Below are positions 1 through 6,320 of a stretch of 6,937 nt of DNA, in pieces. The stretch covers positions 1,777 to 8,713 of the forward strand of contig JAJQCI010000191.1 of the NCBI GenBank assembly GCA_021202835.1, read 5' to 3'. The position numbers were made by a program, and so were the translations under genes. The notes below the pieces were generated by a model, which was given only the letters and a program-made list of their open reading frames with translations, was not told the DNA's origin and ran no database searches. Source of the DNA: Clostridiales bacterium (GTDB taxonomy: Bacteria > Bacillota > Clostridia > Lachnospirales > CAG-274). Each line of letters opens with the position of its first letter. The stretch's first letter is position 1.

Positions 1-1
1 C

Positions 2-1429
2 TTCACAGGCGGAATGATTTATGAGGCCTTAAACAACGCCGGCAAGATGAACACAAAGCTTCTTATCGTTCTTAACGATAACGGCATGTCAATATCAAAA
101 AATGTGGGCGCCGTAAGCTCATATCTTACAAGGCTCAGAGCTGCCAAAAAATATAACGACGCAAAAAGCGATGTTAAAACGGCCTTCAGCAAGATTCCCG
201 TTGTGGGAGAAGCGGCAAGCGCCGCAGTGAGCGCCTCCAAAAAAAGCCTTAAAAAAGTCATTATTCCCGGTGAATTTTTTGAGGGGCTGGGTGTAATGTA
301 TGTAGGCCCCATTGACGGAAACAACATCAGGGAGCTTATAAAGACAATAAACAGAGTTAAAAAAATGGACAGGCCCGTTTTGCTTCACGTCGTAACCAAA
401 AAAGGCAAGTGCTACCCTCCGGCGGAACAGCACCCCGACAAATTTCATGGTGTGGGGAAATTCGACGTTAAAACAGGTGATGTTTTGGCTAAGAAAGACT
501 TTGAAACCTACGGAGAGGTTTTTTCAAAGGCTCTTATTCGCTTAGGGACGGTTAAGAAAAATATCTGTGCTATAACGGCGGCTATGGCCGATTCTACCGG
601 AATAAGCAATTTCAGAAGATTTTACCCCGAAAGAACCTTTGACGTAGGCATAGCGGAAGAACACGCTGTTACCTTCGGGGCAGGCCTTGCGTCAAACGGC
701 TATATTCCCGTTTTTGCGGTTTATTCAACCTTCCTTCAGAGAAGCTATGATCAGCTTCTTCATGATGTCTGCCTTCAGAATCTTCACTGTGTTTTTGCAA
801 TAGACAGAGCCGGAATAGTAGGGGAAGACGGCGAAACCCATCAGGGTATTTTTGACACATCCTTCCTTTCTCAAATGCCGAATATGACTGTTATGGCGCC
901 CTGCAACAAAAGGGAGCTTATAGATATGCTTAATTTTGCCGTAAAGGAGCATGAGGGCCCTGTGGCCATAAGATATCCCAAAGGGGCGGTTCACGATGTT
1001 TTGGGTGGAAGTACGGAAGAGATAAGGCTGGGGAAGGCTCAGAAGGTTTACGAAGGGAGCAAAATTGCAATTGTTTCCTACGGAACAATGATGCAGAATG
1101 TTTTGGAGGCCTATAGGCTGCTTATTGCCGAGGGCATGAGCCCGGCTGTTTACAATGCCAGGTTTGCCGCTCCCATAGATGACAGCTTTGCGGAAGAGCT
1201 TAAAGGCTTTGATTATATTTTTACGGCAGAAGACAATATTAAAGCAGGGGGCTACGGTCAGCAGCTTACCCAAAAGCTTTTCGAAAAGGAAATTTTCGGA
1301 AAGAAAATTTATAACCTTGCTTTCCCTAAAAAATTTATAGAAGCAGGAACCAGAAAGCAGCTTTTCGAGAGATACGGCCTTGACAGCAAAAGCATAGCTG
1401 AATTTATTTCTGAAACGGTAAAAAAATGA
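2..1429 (+). CDS. dxs: 1-deoxy-D-xylulose-5-phosphate synthase, 5'-truncated by the window edge
   Basis: This enzyme condenses pyruvate and glyceraldehyde 3-phosphate to 1-deoxy-D-xylulose 5-phosphate using thiamine diphosphate, the first step of the cytosolic MEP isoprenoid pathway. The frame is open from base 2 (FTGG, then Met at 14), so 14 is an internal Met and not the start. About 155 N-terminal residues are missing, including the first substrate histidine and the GDG part of the cofactor/Mg motif, which should lie just upstream. Counting from Met14, visible motifs are LNDN (20-23), KFHGVGKFD (143-151), the catalytic Glu215 in AEEHAV, YSTFLQR (237-243), DRAGIVGEDGETHQG (264-278) and RYPKG (320-324). 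The transketolase-type C-terminal domain follows to residue 471. Length and motif spacing match full-length DXS of about 620-630 residues. The stop overlaps the tlyA start (ATGA). Identification is firm. The frame shows no internal stop or frameshift. Confidence 0.97.
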   Translation, partial: FTGGMIYEALNNAGKMNTKLLIVLNDNGMSISKNVGAVSSYLTRLRAAKKYNDAKSDVKTAFSKIPVVGEAASAAVSASKKSLKKVIIPGEFFEGLGVMYVGPIDGNNIRELIKTINRVKKMDRPVLLHVVTKKGKCYPPAEQHPDKFHGVGKFDVKTGDVLAKKDFETYGEVFSKALIRLGTVKKNICAITAAMADSTGISNFRRFYPERTFDVGIAEEHAVTFGAGLASNGYIPVFAVYSTFLQRSYDQLLHDVCLQNLHCVFAIDRAGIVGEDGETHQGIFDTSFLSQMPNMTVMAPCNKRELIDMLNFAVKEHEGPVAIRYPKGAVHDVLGGSTEEIRLGKAQKVYEGSKIAIVSYGTMMQNVLEAYRLLIAEGMSPAVYNARFAAPIDDSFAEELKGFDYIFTAEDNIKAGGYGQQLTQKLFEKEIFGKKIYNLAFPKKFIEAGTRKQLFERYGLDSKSIAEFISETVKK

Positions 1430-2208
1430 TGCGGCTTGATATATATGTTAAAAATTTACTGAATATTTCCAGAACCGAAGCGGCAGGGCTCATTGACGGG
1501 GGCTTTGTTAAAAAAAACGGGCTCGTGGTCAAAAAAGCGGCCCTTCAAACAGATGGAGAGGGCATAACCGTCGACGAAAGGGGGCTTATTCCCTATTTCA
1601 GCCGTGGAGGGCTTAAGCTTGAAAAAGGGCTTGACTTTTTCGGAATATCCTTAAAAGGCAGGGTTTGTCTGGATATAGGGGCCTCAACAGGGGGCTTTAC
1701 TCACTGTATGCTTTTGAGAGACTGCAGGAGGGTGTATGCCGTAGATGTGGGCAGAGATCAGCTTGCGCCGGAGCTTAAAAACGACAGACGGGTTATTTCC
1801 ATGGAGCAGACAAACATTTTGGCGGTGGACGGCTTTGAAGAAAGGCCGAGCTTTGCCGCCTGTGATGTTTCTTTTGTTTCACTTACAAAAATTTTAGCTA
1901 AGGCCTGTGAGCTTTTAACCGGTGATGGCGAGGGGGTTTTTCTTATAAAGCCCCAGTTTGAAGCTGGCAGAGGAAATGTAAACAAAAAGGGTATCTGTAA
2001 GGACCCTAAGATTCATTTAAGAGTAATAAGGGATATTATTGCCTTTTCGGAAGAGGTGGGCTTTAGGCCTTCGGGGCTGACTGTTTCTCCGGTAAGGGGC
2101 GGTGAGGGCAATGTTGAATATCTTATTCATTTATCAAGAAAAGAACACGGCGTGAAATTTTCCGACGGGGAAATAAAAAAGGTTATTGACGAGGGGAAAA
2201 GTCTGTGA
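1426..2208 (+). CDS. tlyA: TlyA family rRNA 2'-O-methyltransferase (S4 domain plus FtsJ-like fold)
   Basis: The protein has 260 residues. Residues 1 to about 60 form an S4 RNA-binding domain (RLDIYV...SRTEAAGLIDGGFVKKNG). A Rossmann methyltransferase domain follows, with the SAM motif CLDIGASTGGFT at 81-92. The K-D-K-E tetrad expected of 2'-O-methyltransferases can be placed at Lys64 (RGGLKLEKGL), Asp147 (CDVSFVS), Lys175 (FLIKPQFEAGR) and Glu231 (GGEGNVEYLI). Characterised TlyA proteins methylate cytidines of 16S and/or 23S rRNA and affect capreomycin sensitivity; some were annotated as haemolysins. Which rRNA sites are modified here cannot be read from sequence. Two adjacent ATGs exist (1426 and 1429). 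The first overlaps the dxs stop as ATGA and suits translational coupling; the second would give MRLD, the commoner family N-terminus. No strong ribosome binding site precedes either, which also points to coupling. Length is normal for the family. Confidence 0.94.
   Translation: MMRLDIYVKNLLNISRTEAAGLIDGGFVKKNGLVVKKAALQTDGEGITVDERGLIPYFSRGGLKLEKGLDFFGISLKGRVCLDIGASTGGFTHCMLLRDCRRVYAVDVGRDQLAPELKNDRRVISMEQTNILAVDGFEERPSFAACDVSFVSLTKILAKACELLTGDGEGVFLIKPQFEAGRGNVNKKGICKDPKIHLRVIRDIIAFSEEVGFRPSGLTVSPVRGGEGNVEYLIHLSRKEHGVKFSDGEIKKVIDEGKSL
2191..2207 (+). promoter_or_regulatory. Ribosome binding site and GTG start deciding the nadK start
   Basis: GAGGGG at 2191-2196 lies 8 bases before GTG at 2205-2207. 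The GTG overlaps the tlyA stop as GTGA. The next in-frame ATG is far inside the protein (codon 28) and would remove the first strand of the NAD kinase fold (KKIGLLTN). GTG is therefore the best start, and the overlap suggests translation of nadK is coupled to tlyA. Confidence 0.8.
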
Positions 2209-3038
2209 AAAAAATAGGTCTTCTAACAAACTTCGAAAGAGACAAAGAGCTTAAATATACAAGAGAAATTCTTGACTTTTTAAATATGAGGGGCTGCCCC
2301 GTTATTCTCGGGGAAAGACTCGGGAAGGCTCTTGGGCTTTCGACAAGTGAAAATATTTATAAGGAAGCCGACATCTTAATTGTTTTAGGCGGCGACGGAA
2401 CCATTTTGAAAACGGCCGGGCAGGCGTCAAAATATGAAACGCCTATTTTCGGCATAAACCTTGGCCATTTGGGCTATCTTGCCGGGGCAGACAGGCATGA
2501 AGGCAGAGAAGCCATTGACAGGGTTTTAAACGGAGAATACACCGTTGAAAAAAGAATGATGTTAAAGACCGAAATAGGCGGAAGAGCTTTTCCGCCTGCG
2601 TTAAACGATATTTATATAAGAAACAAAGAGGCTGCCCATATGCTTAAGCTGGGAGTTAAGATAAACGGTCAGTACACAGACACATACAGGGGGGACGGCG
2701 TAATTATTGCCAGCCCTACAGGCTCAACAGCCTATAATCTTTCGGCAGGGGGGCCTGTCTTAAAGCCGGACACCTCTCTTATAGCCGTTACACAAATCTG
2801 CCCTCATAATTTATACGCCAGGCCTCTTGTTATAGGGGCCTGTGACAAGGTGACTGTTTTTACGGAAAACAGCGGCGATTCGGGAGCCGTGTTTATTGAC
2901 GGAGAATATCTGGCCGACCTGGGATACGGCGAGGAAATTACCGTAGGGAAGGCCGACTGCCATACATATATTATTAAACCAACGGGACTTGGTTTTTACG
3001 ATATATTGAGGCGAAAAATGGCTTGGCAAAGAGACTGA
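2205..3038 (+). CDS. nadK: NAD kinase (ATP/polyphosphate-dependent NAD+ 2'-kinase family)
   Basis: NAD kinase phosphorylates NAD+ at the adenosine 2'-hydroxyl to make NADP+, the only known route to NADP, in the cytosol. The 277-residue protein starts with a Rossmann-like N-terminal domain. It carries the diagnostic GGDGT motif at 62-66, then GINLGHLGYL (83-92), LNDIYIRN (133-140), DGVIIASPTGSTAYNLSAGGP (164-184) in the beta-sandwich domain, and IDGEY (231-235). The conserved aspartate of GGDGT and the NAD-binding N-D pair are present, and length fits the family (about 260-300). A GTG start overlaps the tlyA stop; the reading ends at TGA 3036-3038. A nadK between tlyA and argR is a common arrangement in Clostridia. 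Phosphate donor preference (ATP or polyphosphate) cannot be judged from sequence. Confidence 0.96.
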   Translation: MKKIGLLTNFERDKELKYTREILDFLNMRGCPVILGERLGKALGLSTSENIYKEADILIVLGGDGTILKTAGQASKYETPIFGINLGHLGYLAGADRHEGREAIDRVLNGEYTVEKRMMLKTEIGGRAFPPALNDIYIRNKEAAHMLKLGVKINGQYTDTYRGDGVIIASPTGSTAYNLSAGGPVLKPDTSLIAVTQICPHNLYARPLVIGACDKVTVFTENSGDSGAVFIDGEYLADLGYGEEITVGKADCHTYIIKPTGLGFYDILRRKMAWQRD

Positions 3039-3059
3039 TATATTTAAGGGGATAAAAAT

Positions 3060-3506
3060 ATGAAGAGAAACAGACAGGAAGCACTAATTGAAATTATAAA
3101 AACAAACGAGGTTTCCACACAGGGCGATTTAACCGCCCTTTTAAAGGAACAGGGATATAACGTAACACAGGCCACCGTATCGAGAGACATAAGAGATCTT
3201 AAAATTATTAAGCTTCAGGGCCCAAACGGCAGGCTCAGATACGGCGTTTCGGATACAAAAAATTCTGTCAGTCACACGGGGGCCGTCAGAATTTTTAAAG
3301 AGGGAATAACAAGCGTTGACCACGCCGGAAACATTGTTATAGTCAAAACCCTTTCGGGAATGGCTAACGCAGTCTGCGCAGGAATTGACGCTATGGAAGA
3401 TAAAGACATTTTGGGAACTGTTGCCGGAGACGACACGATTATGTGTGTTGTAAGAGATTTGGAGGCCTGCTTCAGGCTTGTTGACAGACTGGGAAACAGC
3501 GAATAA
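3060..3506 (+). CDS. argR: Arginine repressor ArgR/AhrC
   Basis: This is a hexameric, arginine-responsive DNA-binding protein that represses arginine biosynthesis genes and, in some species, activates catabolic ones. The 148 residues are of normal family length. Residues 1 to about 65 form the winged helix-turn-helix, with the recognition helix motif QATVSRDI at 37-44 containing the family Ser-Arg pair. Residues of about 75-148 form the oligomerisation and arginine-binding domain, with GMANAVCAGID (100-110) and GTVAGDDTI (119-127); the Asp-Asp pair at 123-124 is where arginine is bound in characterised members. The ATG at 3060 is preceded by AAGGGG (3046-3051) with 8 bases spacing, 21 bases after nadK. 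It is a standard neighbour of recN in Firmicutes. No convincing ARG box for autoregulation is seen next to it. The end of the gene carries a candidate promoter for recN. Confidence 0.97.
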   Translation: MKRNRQEALIEIIKTNEVSTQGDLTALLKEQGYNVTQATVSRDIRDLKIIKLQGPNGRLRYGVSDTKNSVSHTGAVRIFKEGITSVDHAGNIVIVKTLSGMANAVCAGIDAMEDKDILGTVAGDDTIMCVVRDLEACFRLVDRLGNSE

Positions 3507-3509
3507 AAT
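3481..3509 (+). promoter_or_regulatory. Candidate sigma-A promoter for recN, overlapping the argR 3' end
   Basis: TTGACA at 3481-3486 is a perfect -35 box. It is followed by a 17-base spacer (3487-3503) and TAAAAT at 3504-3509, a 5/6 match to the -10 consensus. Transcription would start near 3515-3517, about 10 bases before the large palindrome, giving a recN leader of about 123 bases. The -35 box also encodes Val-Asp-Arg codons of ArgR. TTGACA occurs elsewhere in this window within genes without a partner -10, so chance is possible for the -35 alone, but the exact spacing and intergenic position favour a real site. No LexA-type operator was seen around it. Confidence 0.55.
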
Positions 3510-3526
3510 GAAAAACAGAGAATATT

Positions 3527-3618
3527 GTAACGGTTCGGCCGTGCATAACATGAGCGGAGTTTATGGATAATTCTGATTTCCAGCAAACTCAGGTGATGGA
3601 ACACGGCTGAACTGTTAC
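3527..3618 (+). ncRNA. Candidate structured recN leader RNA, or a palindromic repeat; class not recognised
   Basis: GTAACGGTTCGGCCGTG (3527-3543) pairs with CACGGCTGAACTGTTAC (3602-3618) over all 17 positions in RNA. The two non-Watson-Crick positions are G3532-U3613 and G3537-U3608 wobbles on the + strand; on the - strand they would be C-A mismatches, so the fold favours + strand RNA. Inside is a hairpin: GAGTTT (3557-3562) with AAACTC (3585-3590), then TGGA (3564-3567) with TCCA (3579-3582), around a loop of about 11 bases. The strands between the two helices (3544-3556 and 3591-3601, the latter AGGTGATGGAA) are unpaired or form a large internal loop, as in a ligand or protein site. I see no T-tract after it, so it is not an ordinary terminator. 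I could not match it to T-box, SAM, TPP, FMN, c-di-GMP-I, purine or lysine riboswitch motifs. A dispersed palindromic element is the main alternative. Confidence 0.5.
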
Positions 3619-3633
3619 CGAAAAAAGCCGGTG
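3602..3633 (+). promoter_or_regulatory. Possible alternative stem masking the recN ribosome binding site
   Basis: CACGGCT (3602-3608), the start of the palindrome's 3' arm, can instead pair with AGCCGGTG (3626-3633). That gives seven base pairs with G3631 bulged and a 17-base loop. It would cover GGTG (3630-3633), the only Shine-Dalgarno-like sequence before the recN ATG (3640). A smaller option pairs ACCG (3617-3620) with CGGT (3629-3632). Either competes with the 17-bp closing stem, so the two folds are mutually exclusive. This pairing is read by eye and no energies were computed; the long stem looks much stronger, so a switch would need folding kinetics or a bound factor. Confidence 0.35.
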
Positions 3634-3639
3634 AAATAA

Positions 3640-5316
3640 ATGATTTCAGAAATTAACATTAAGAATATCGCCATAATAGAGGAGTCGTCTGTTGTTTTTG
3701 ACAAAGGGCTTAACATACTTACCGGTGAAACAGGAGCCGGAAAGTCTATTATAATAGATTCAATAAATTTTGTTTTGGGTCAGAGAACCTCTAAGGAGAT
3801 TATAAGACAGGGGGCTGAGGAGGCTTCTGTTTCCGCCCTTATGTATGTTGAAAACGAAGAAAACCGCTCTAAGCTTAAAAGTATGGGCATAGATATCGAA
3901 GATGACGGAGGGCTTCTCCTTACAAGAAGCTTAAATATAAGCGGCAGAAACCTCTGCAGAATAAACGGAAAAGCCGCCCCTCTTTCAATGCTCAGGTCTG
4001 CGGCGGAGCTTTTAATAGATATATACGGCCAGCACCAAAACCAAAACCTTTTGGACGCCAAAAAGCATATGGGTCTTTTGGACAGGTTCTGCGGCGATGA
4101 GCTTAAAAGCCTTCTTAAAGAAAATGAAGAAAAATATACTCTTTACAGAAAAAGCGTTAAACGCCTAAAGGAGCTTAACGGCTTGGGAAAGGACAGGGAG
4201 ACGGCCCTTGAGATTTTATCATTTCAAATTAACGAAATCAAAGAGGCTAAAATAAAGCCCGGTGAAGAGGACGAGCTTAGGGAAAGGCAGGCCTTTCTCT
4301 TTAACGCCGCCAGAATAAAGGAGCTTTCAAACAGCGCAGTAAACTCACTCTACAGAGGAGAGGGCTCAGCCTATGAAAAAATAGGCTCTGCGCTGAACAG
4401 CCTTATAAGCCTTTCCAAAATGGACGAATCCGTTAAGGACTCTATAGCGGATTTGGAGGACATAAGCGACAGGCTCGAAAGCCTTACAGAGGTTATAAGA
4501 GACATTAACGAAAGAGCCGAAGGCTCCGGCTCGGAGCTTGAAGAGGTTGACGAAAGGCTTGAAAAAATAAAGGCCATAACGGCAAAATACGGCGGAAACG
4601 AAGAGGAATGTATTAAATTTCTGGCGGAGGCGGAAGAAAAATACAACACTCTTGTTGAAAGCGAGGAAAGGGCCGCAGAGCTGGGCGAGGAAATAAAGCG
4701 TCAGAAAAGGGATATTCTCCATACCTGTATAAAAATTTCAGACGTTAGAAAAAAATATGCCGCCAAAATAGAAAAGGAAATTGAGGACAATCTCCACCGT
4801 TTGGGAATGGAGAGGGCCTGTTTTAAAATAAATATAGAAAGACGAAAAAGCTTTGACAAGCTGGGTATGGACGAGGTTGAGTTTTTTATAAGCACAAACG
4901 GCGAGGAAGGACTTAAACCCCTTGTTAAGATAGCCTCCGGCGGCGAAATGAGCCGTGTTATGCTGTCTATAAAGGCCGTGCTTTCAGCCTGTGACGATAT
5001 GGAAACCTTCATTTTCGACGAAATCGACACGGGCATAAGCGGTATAACCGCCCAGCAGGTGGCCGTTAAAATGGCAGAGCTTGGAAAAAGCCGCCAGATT
5101 CTCTGTATAACCCATCTGTCACAGATTTGCGCTGCAGGTGATGTGAACTTCTGTATAGAAAAGAAATTCGGCGAAAATGGCACCAGAACAGAGGTCAGAA
5201 GACTCGGCGAAGACGACGTTATAAAAGAAATTGCAAGGCTTAACGGCGGCAGAGTTATAACAGAGGCTACTCTTAAGGCGGCTAAGGACTTAAGGGCGGT
5301 CAGCAGAAATTTTTAA
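3640..5316 (+). CDS. recN: DNA repair protein RecN (SMC-like ATPase)
   Basis: RecN is a cytosolic, nucleoid-associated ATPase that acts early in double-strand break repair by tethering DNA ends and aiding RecA-dependent recombination. The 558 residues match the family length (about 550-575). The N-terminal head half has MISEINIKNIAIIEE and the Walker A motif GETGAGKS at 29-36, then GQHQNQNL near 130. The middle (about 150-385) is rich in Glu, Lys and Leu and is the expected coiled-coil arm, shorter than in true SMC proteins. The C-terminal half has the ABC signature SGGEMSR (433-439), Walker B TFIFDEIDTG (456-465, Asp460 and Glu461) and the switch histidine in ITHLSQIC. All ATPase residues are present. 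The start is ATG 3640 with a weak site (GGTG, 6 bases away), unlike the strong sites of its neighbours. It follows 133 non-coding bases with a promoter candidate and structured leader, so it may be controlled apart from argR. Confidence 0.97.
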   Translation: MISEINIKNIAIIEESSVVFDKGLNILTGETGAGKSIIIDSINFVLGQRTSKEIIRQGAEEASVSALMYVENEENRSKLKSMGIDIEDDGGLLLTRSLNISGRNLCRINGKAAPLSMLRSAAELLIDIYGQHQNQNLLDAKKHMGLLDRFCGDELKSLLKENEEKYTLYRKSVKRLKELNGLGKDRETALEILSFQINEIKEAKIKPGEEDELRERQAFLFNAARIKELSNSAVNSLYRGEGSAYEKIGSALNSLISLSKMDESVKDSIADLEDISDRLESLTEVIRDINERAEGSGSELEEVDERLEKIKAITAKYGGNEEECIKFLAEAEEKYNTLVESEERAAELGEEIKRQKRDILHTCIKISDVRKKYAAKIEKEIEDNLHRLGMERACFKINIERRKSFDKLGMDEVEFFISTNGEEGLKPLVKIASGGEMSRVMLSIKAVLSACDDMETFIFDEIDTGISGITAQQVAVKMAELGKSRQILCITHLSQICAAGDVNFCIEKKFGENGTRTEVRRLGEDDVIKEIARLNGGRVITEATLKAAKDLRAVSRNF

Positions 5317-5329
5317 GGAGTGTTAATTT

Positions 5330-6259
5330 ATGAAGAAACATTTAAAAATTCTTACAGCAGTGTTTACGGCGGCGGTAATCACGGCAGGCTGCGGAGGCAG
5401 TGAGAAGGGCGAGGCCGAAACTCCGCAGGCCGAGGAAAACGTCGGCGAGGAAAGTGCAGAGGATGAAAAACACTCTTCCGCCGGTGAAGAAACGGAGAGA
5501 GACGACAGCGATATCGTTTCGGAGGAAAACAATGCTGAAAGCGCCTTCGATATGTTTTTCGACTGCTACGCCGATACGGAGCTTTCCGAAAGCTGCACAA
5601 AGGTTAAAAACGTTGAAATAATAATGTATCCCGAAACGGACAACCCTTTTGAAATAGAGTCTATGACTTATATTCAAAAGGAGAAAAACGGCGATGACTA
5701 CAACGCCTACATAGAAACCGACGATACTGTAAACGGTGAATCAAATCAGTCTGAGGCCGTATATTCCGACGGATATTTATATTATGAATATGAAGGCGAA
5801 AAATATAAGGAGGCCTATGAAGACTGGGACGCTTTGAGGGTTATAACCGACGGCTATTATTTTAAGCTTTATGACTACACTGTAAACAATGTTCATGTTA
5901 CAAACTACAGCGACGGTTATAAAAAAATAGAATTCGGCTTCGACCTTCAAAATCTTTCCGAAGCCCCTGACGAACAGATTTTCGAAATTCTTTCCGCTAC
6001 GGCTTCAACCTATAAAAACCTGAGCTTTAATGAAGCAAGCTTCGAGGGCTATGTTTCTCCCGAGGGCTATGTTACAAGCTATATAATGTATTATGACGGC
6101 CAGGTTGCCGCAGGAACGGAAAAGACGGATTTGTATACATTTAAATATACAACAGCTGTAAATTATTCCGACATAAACAACACAACGGTTGATGTTCCGG
6201 AAAATACGGATGAATATACTCTTGTGGAGGTTGAGGAAGAAGAGGAAACAGGCTATTAA
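5330..6259 (+). CDS. Uncharacterised secreted lipoprotein with acidic linker, possibly LolA/LppX-like fold
   Basis: The 309-residue protein begins with a lipoprotein signal: MKKHLK, a hydrophobic stretch (7-19) and a TAGC lipobox, so Cys21 should be lipidated and the protein anchored outside the membrane. Residues 24-72 form a low-complexity linker in which about 19 of 49 residues are Asp or Glu, likely disordered. The rest (about 70-295) is rich in Tyr, Asp and short beta-type segments, such as AVYSDGYLYYEYEGEKYKEA (143-162), with NYSDINNTTVDVPE (278-291) near the end. That pattern resembles LolA/LppX-like (DUF6612-type) lipoproteins of Firmicutes, but this is a judgement by eye. The C-terminus is again acidic (VEVEEEEE). 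AAGGAG (5315-5320) overlaps the recN stop and lies 9 bases before the ATG, so the gene is probably transcribed with recN; a terminator follows. A function in repair is not implied. I do not recognise a specific family with confidence. Confidence 0.85.
   Translation: MKKHLKILTAVFTAAVITAGCGGSEKGEAETPQAEENVGEESAEDEKHSSAGEETERDDSDIVSEENNAESAFDMFFDCYADTELSESCTKVKNVEIIMYPETDNPFEIESMTYIQKEKNGDDYNAYIETDDTVNGESNQSEAVYSDGYLYYEYEGEKYKEAYEDWDALRVITDGYYFKLYDYTVNNVHVTNYSDGYKKIEFGFDLQNLSEAPDEQIFEILSATASTYKNLSFNEASFEGYVSPEGYVTSYIMYYDGQVAAGTEKTDLYTFKYTTAVNYSDINNTTVDVPENTDEYTLVEVEEEEETGY
6043..6073 (+). repeat. Two copies of a 13-bp direct repeat inside the lipoprotein gene
   Basis: CGAGGGCTATGTT occurs at 6043-6055 and 6061-6073, an 18-base period equal to six codons. 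It encodes EGYVSP followed by EGYVTS (residues 240-250). It is most likely a small in-frame duplication within a beta-hairpin region and not a mobile feature. Confidence 0.6.
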
Positions 6260-6264
6260 AAAGC

Positions 6265-6299
6265 TTAAAGCCGTGCCGCATTAAACGGTGCGGCTTTAA
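6265..6299 (+). terminator. Intrinsic terminator after the lipoprotein gene
   Basis: TTAAAGCCGTGCCG (6265-6278) pairs with CGGTGCGGCTTTAA (6286-6299) across a 7-base loop, a 14-bp stem starting 5 bases after the stop. Two adjacent wobbles (U6274-G6290 and G6275-U6289) are paired only in + strand RNA. The stem base is A-rich on the left and U-rich on the right and is followed by TATTA, so the U-tract is short and imperfect. It probably ends the recN-lipoprotein transcript, with some read-through possible into the next gene. Confidence 0.75.
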
Positions 6300-6320
6300 T
6301 ATTACAGATTGGGGAGAAAA

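Noticed and set aside
725..1273. A long - strand open frame opposite dxs (182 codons), and similar ones opposite recN.
   Set aside because: They lie antisense to strongly conserved proteins, show no recognisable domain, and arise from the codon bias of the + strand genes.
3046..3066. ATAAAAAT next to the argR start codon as a possible ARG box for autoregulation.
   Set aside because: Only the AT-rich core matches; the symmetric flanks expected of an ARG box are absent, and it overlaps the ribosome binding site and start region where such sequence is common.
3508..3570. A 20-codon open frame (MKNREYCNGSAVHNMSGVYG) in the argR-recN gap, a possible leader peptide.
   Set aside because: It has only a weak GGGAAA 11 bases upstream, its ATG lies before the predicted transcript start, it has no run of regulatory codons, and it overlaps the palindrome arm, whose pairing explains the sequence better.
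3527..3618. The recN leader palindrome as an intrinsic terminator for the argR transcript.
   Set aside because: The arms are 58 bases apart and the stem is followed by CGAAAAAAG with no T-tract, so it lacks the form of a rho-independent terminator.
3698..3726. A TTGACA inside recN (3698-3703) as a promoter.
   Set aside because: No -10-like hexamer lies at 16-18 bases; the position holds ACCGGT. The hexamer is explained by Phe-Asp-Lys coding.
5400..5621. A 73-codon + strand open frame rich in Arg and Lys inside the lipoprotein gene.
   Set aside because: It is the alternative frame of the acidic GA-rich linker. It has no ribosome binding site, and the lipoprotein frame has a clear signal peptide and start.
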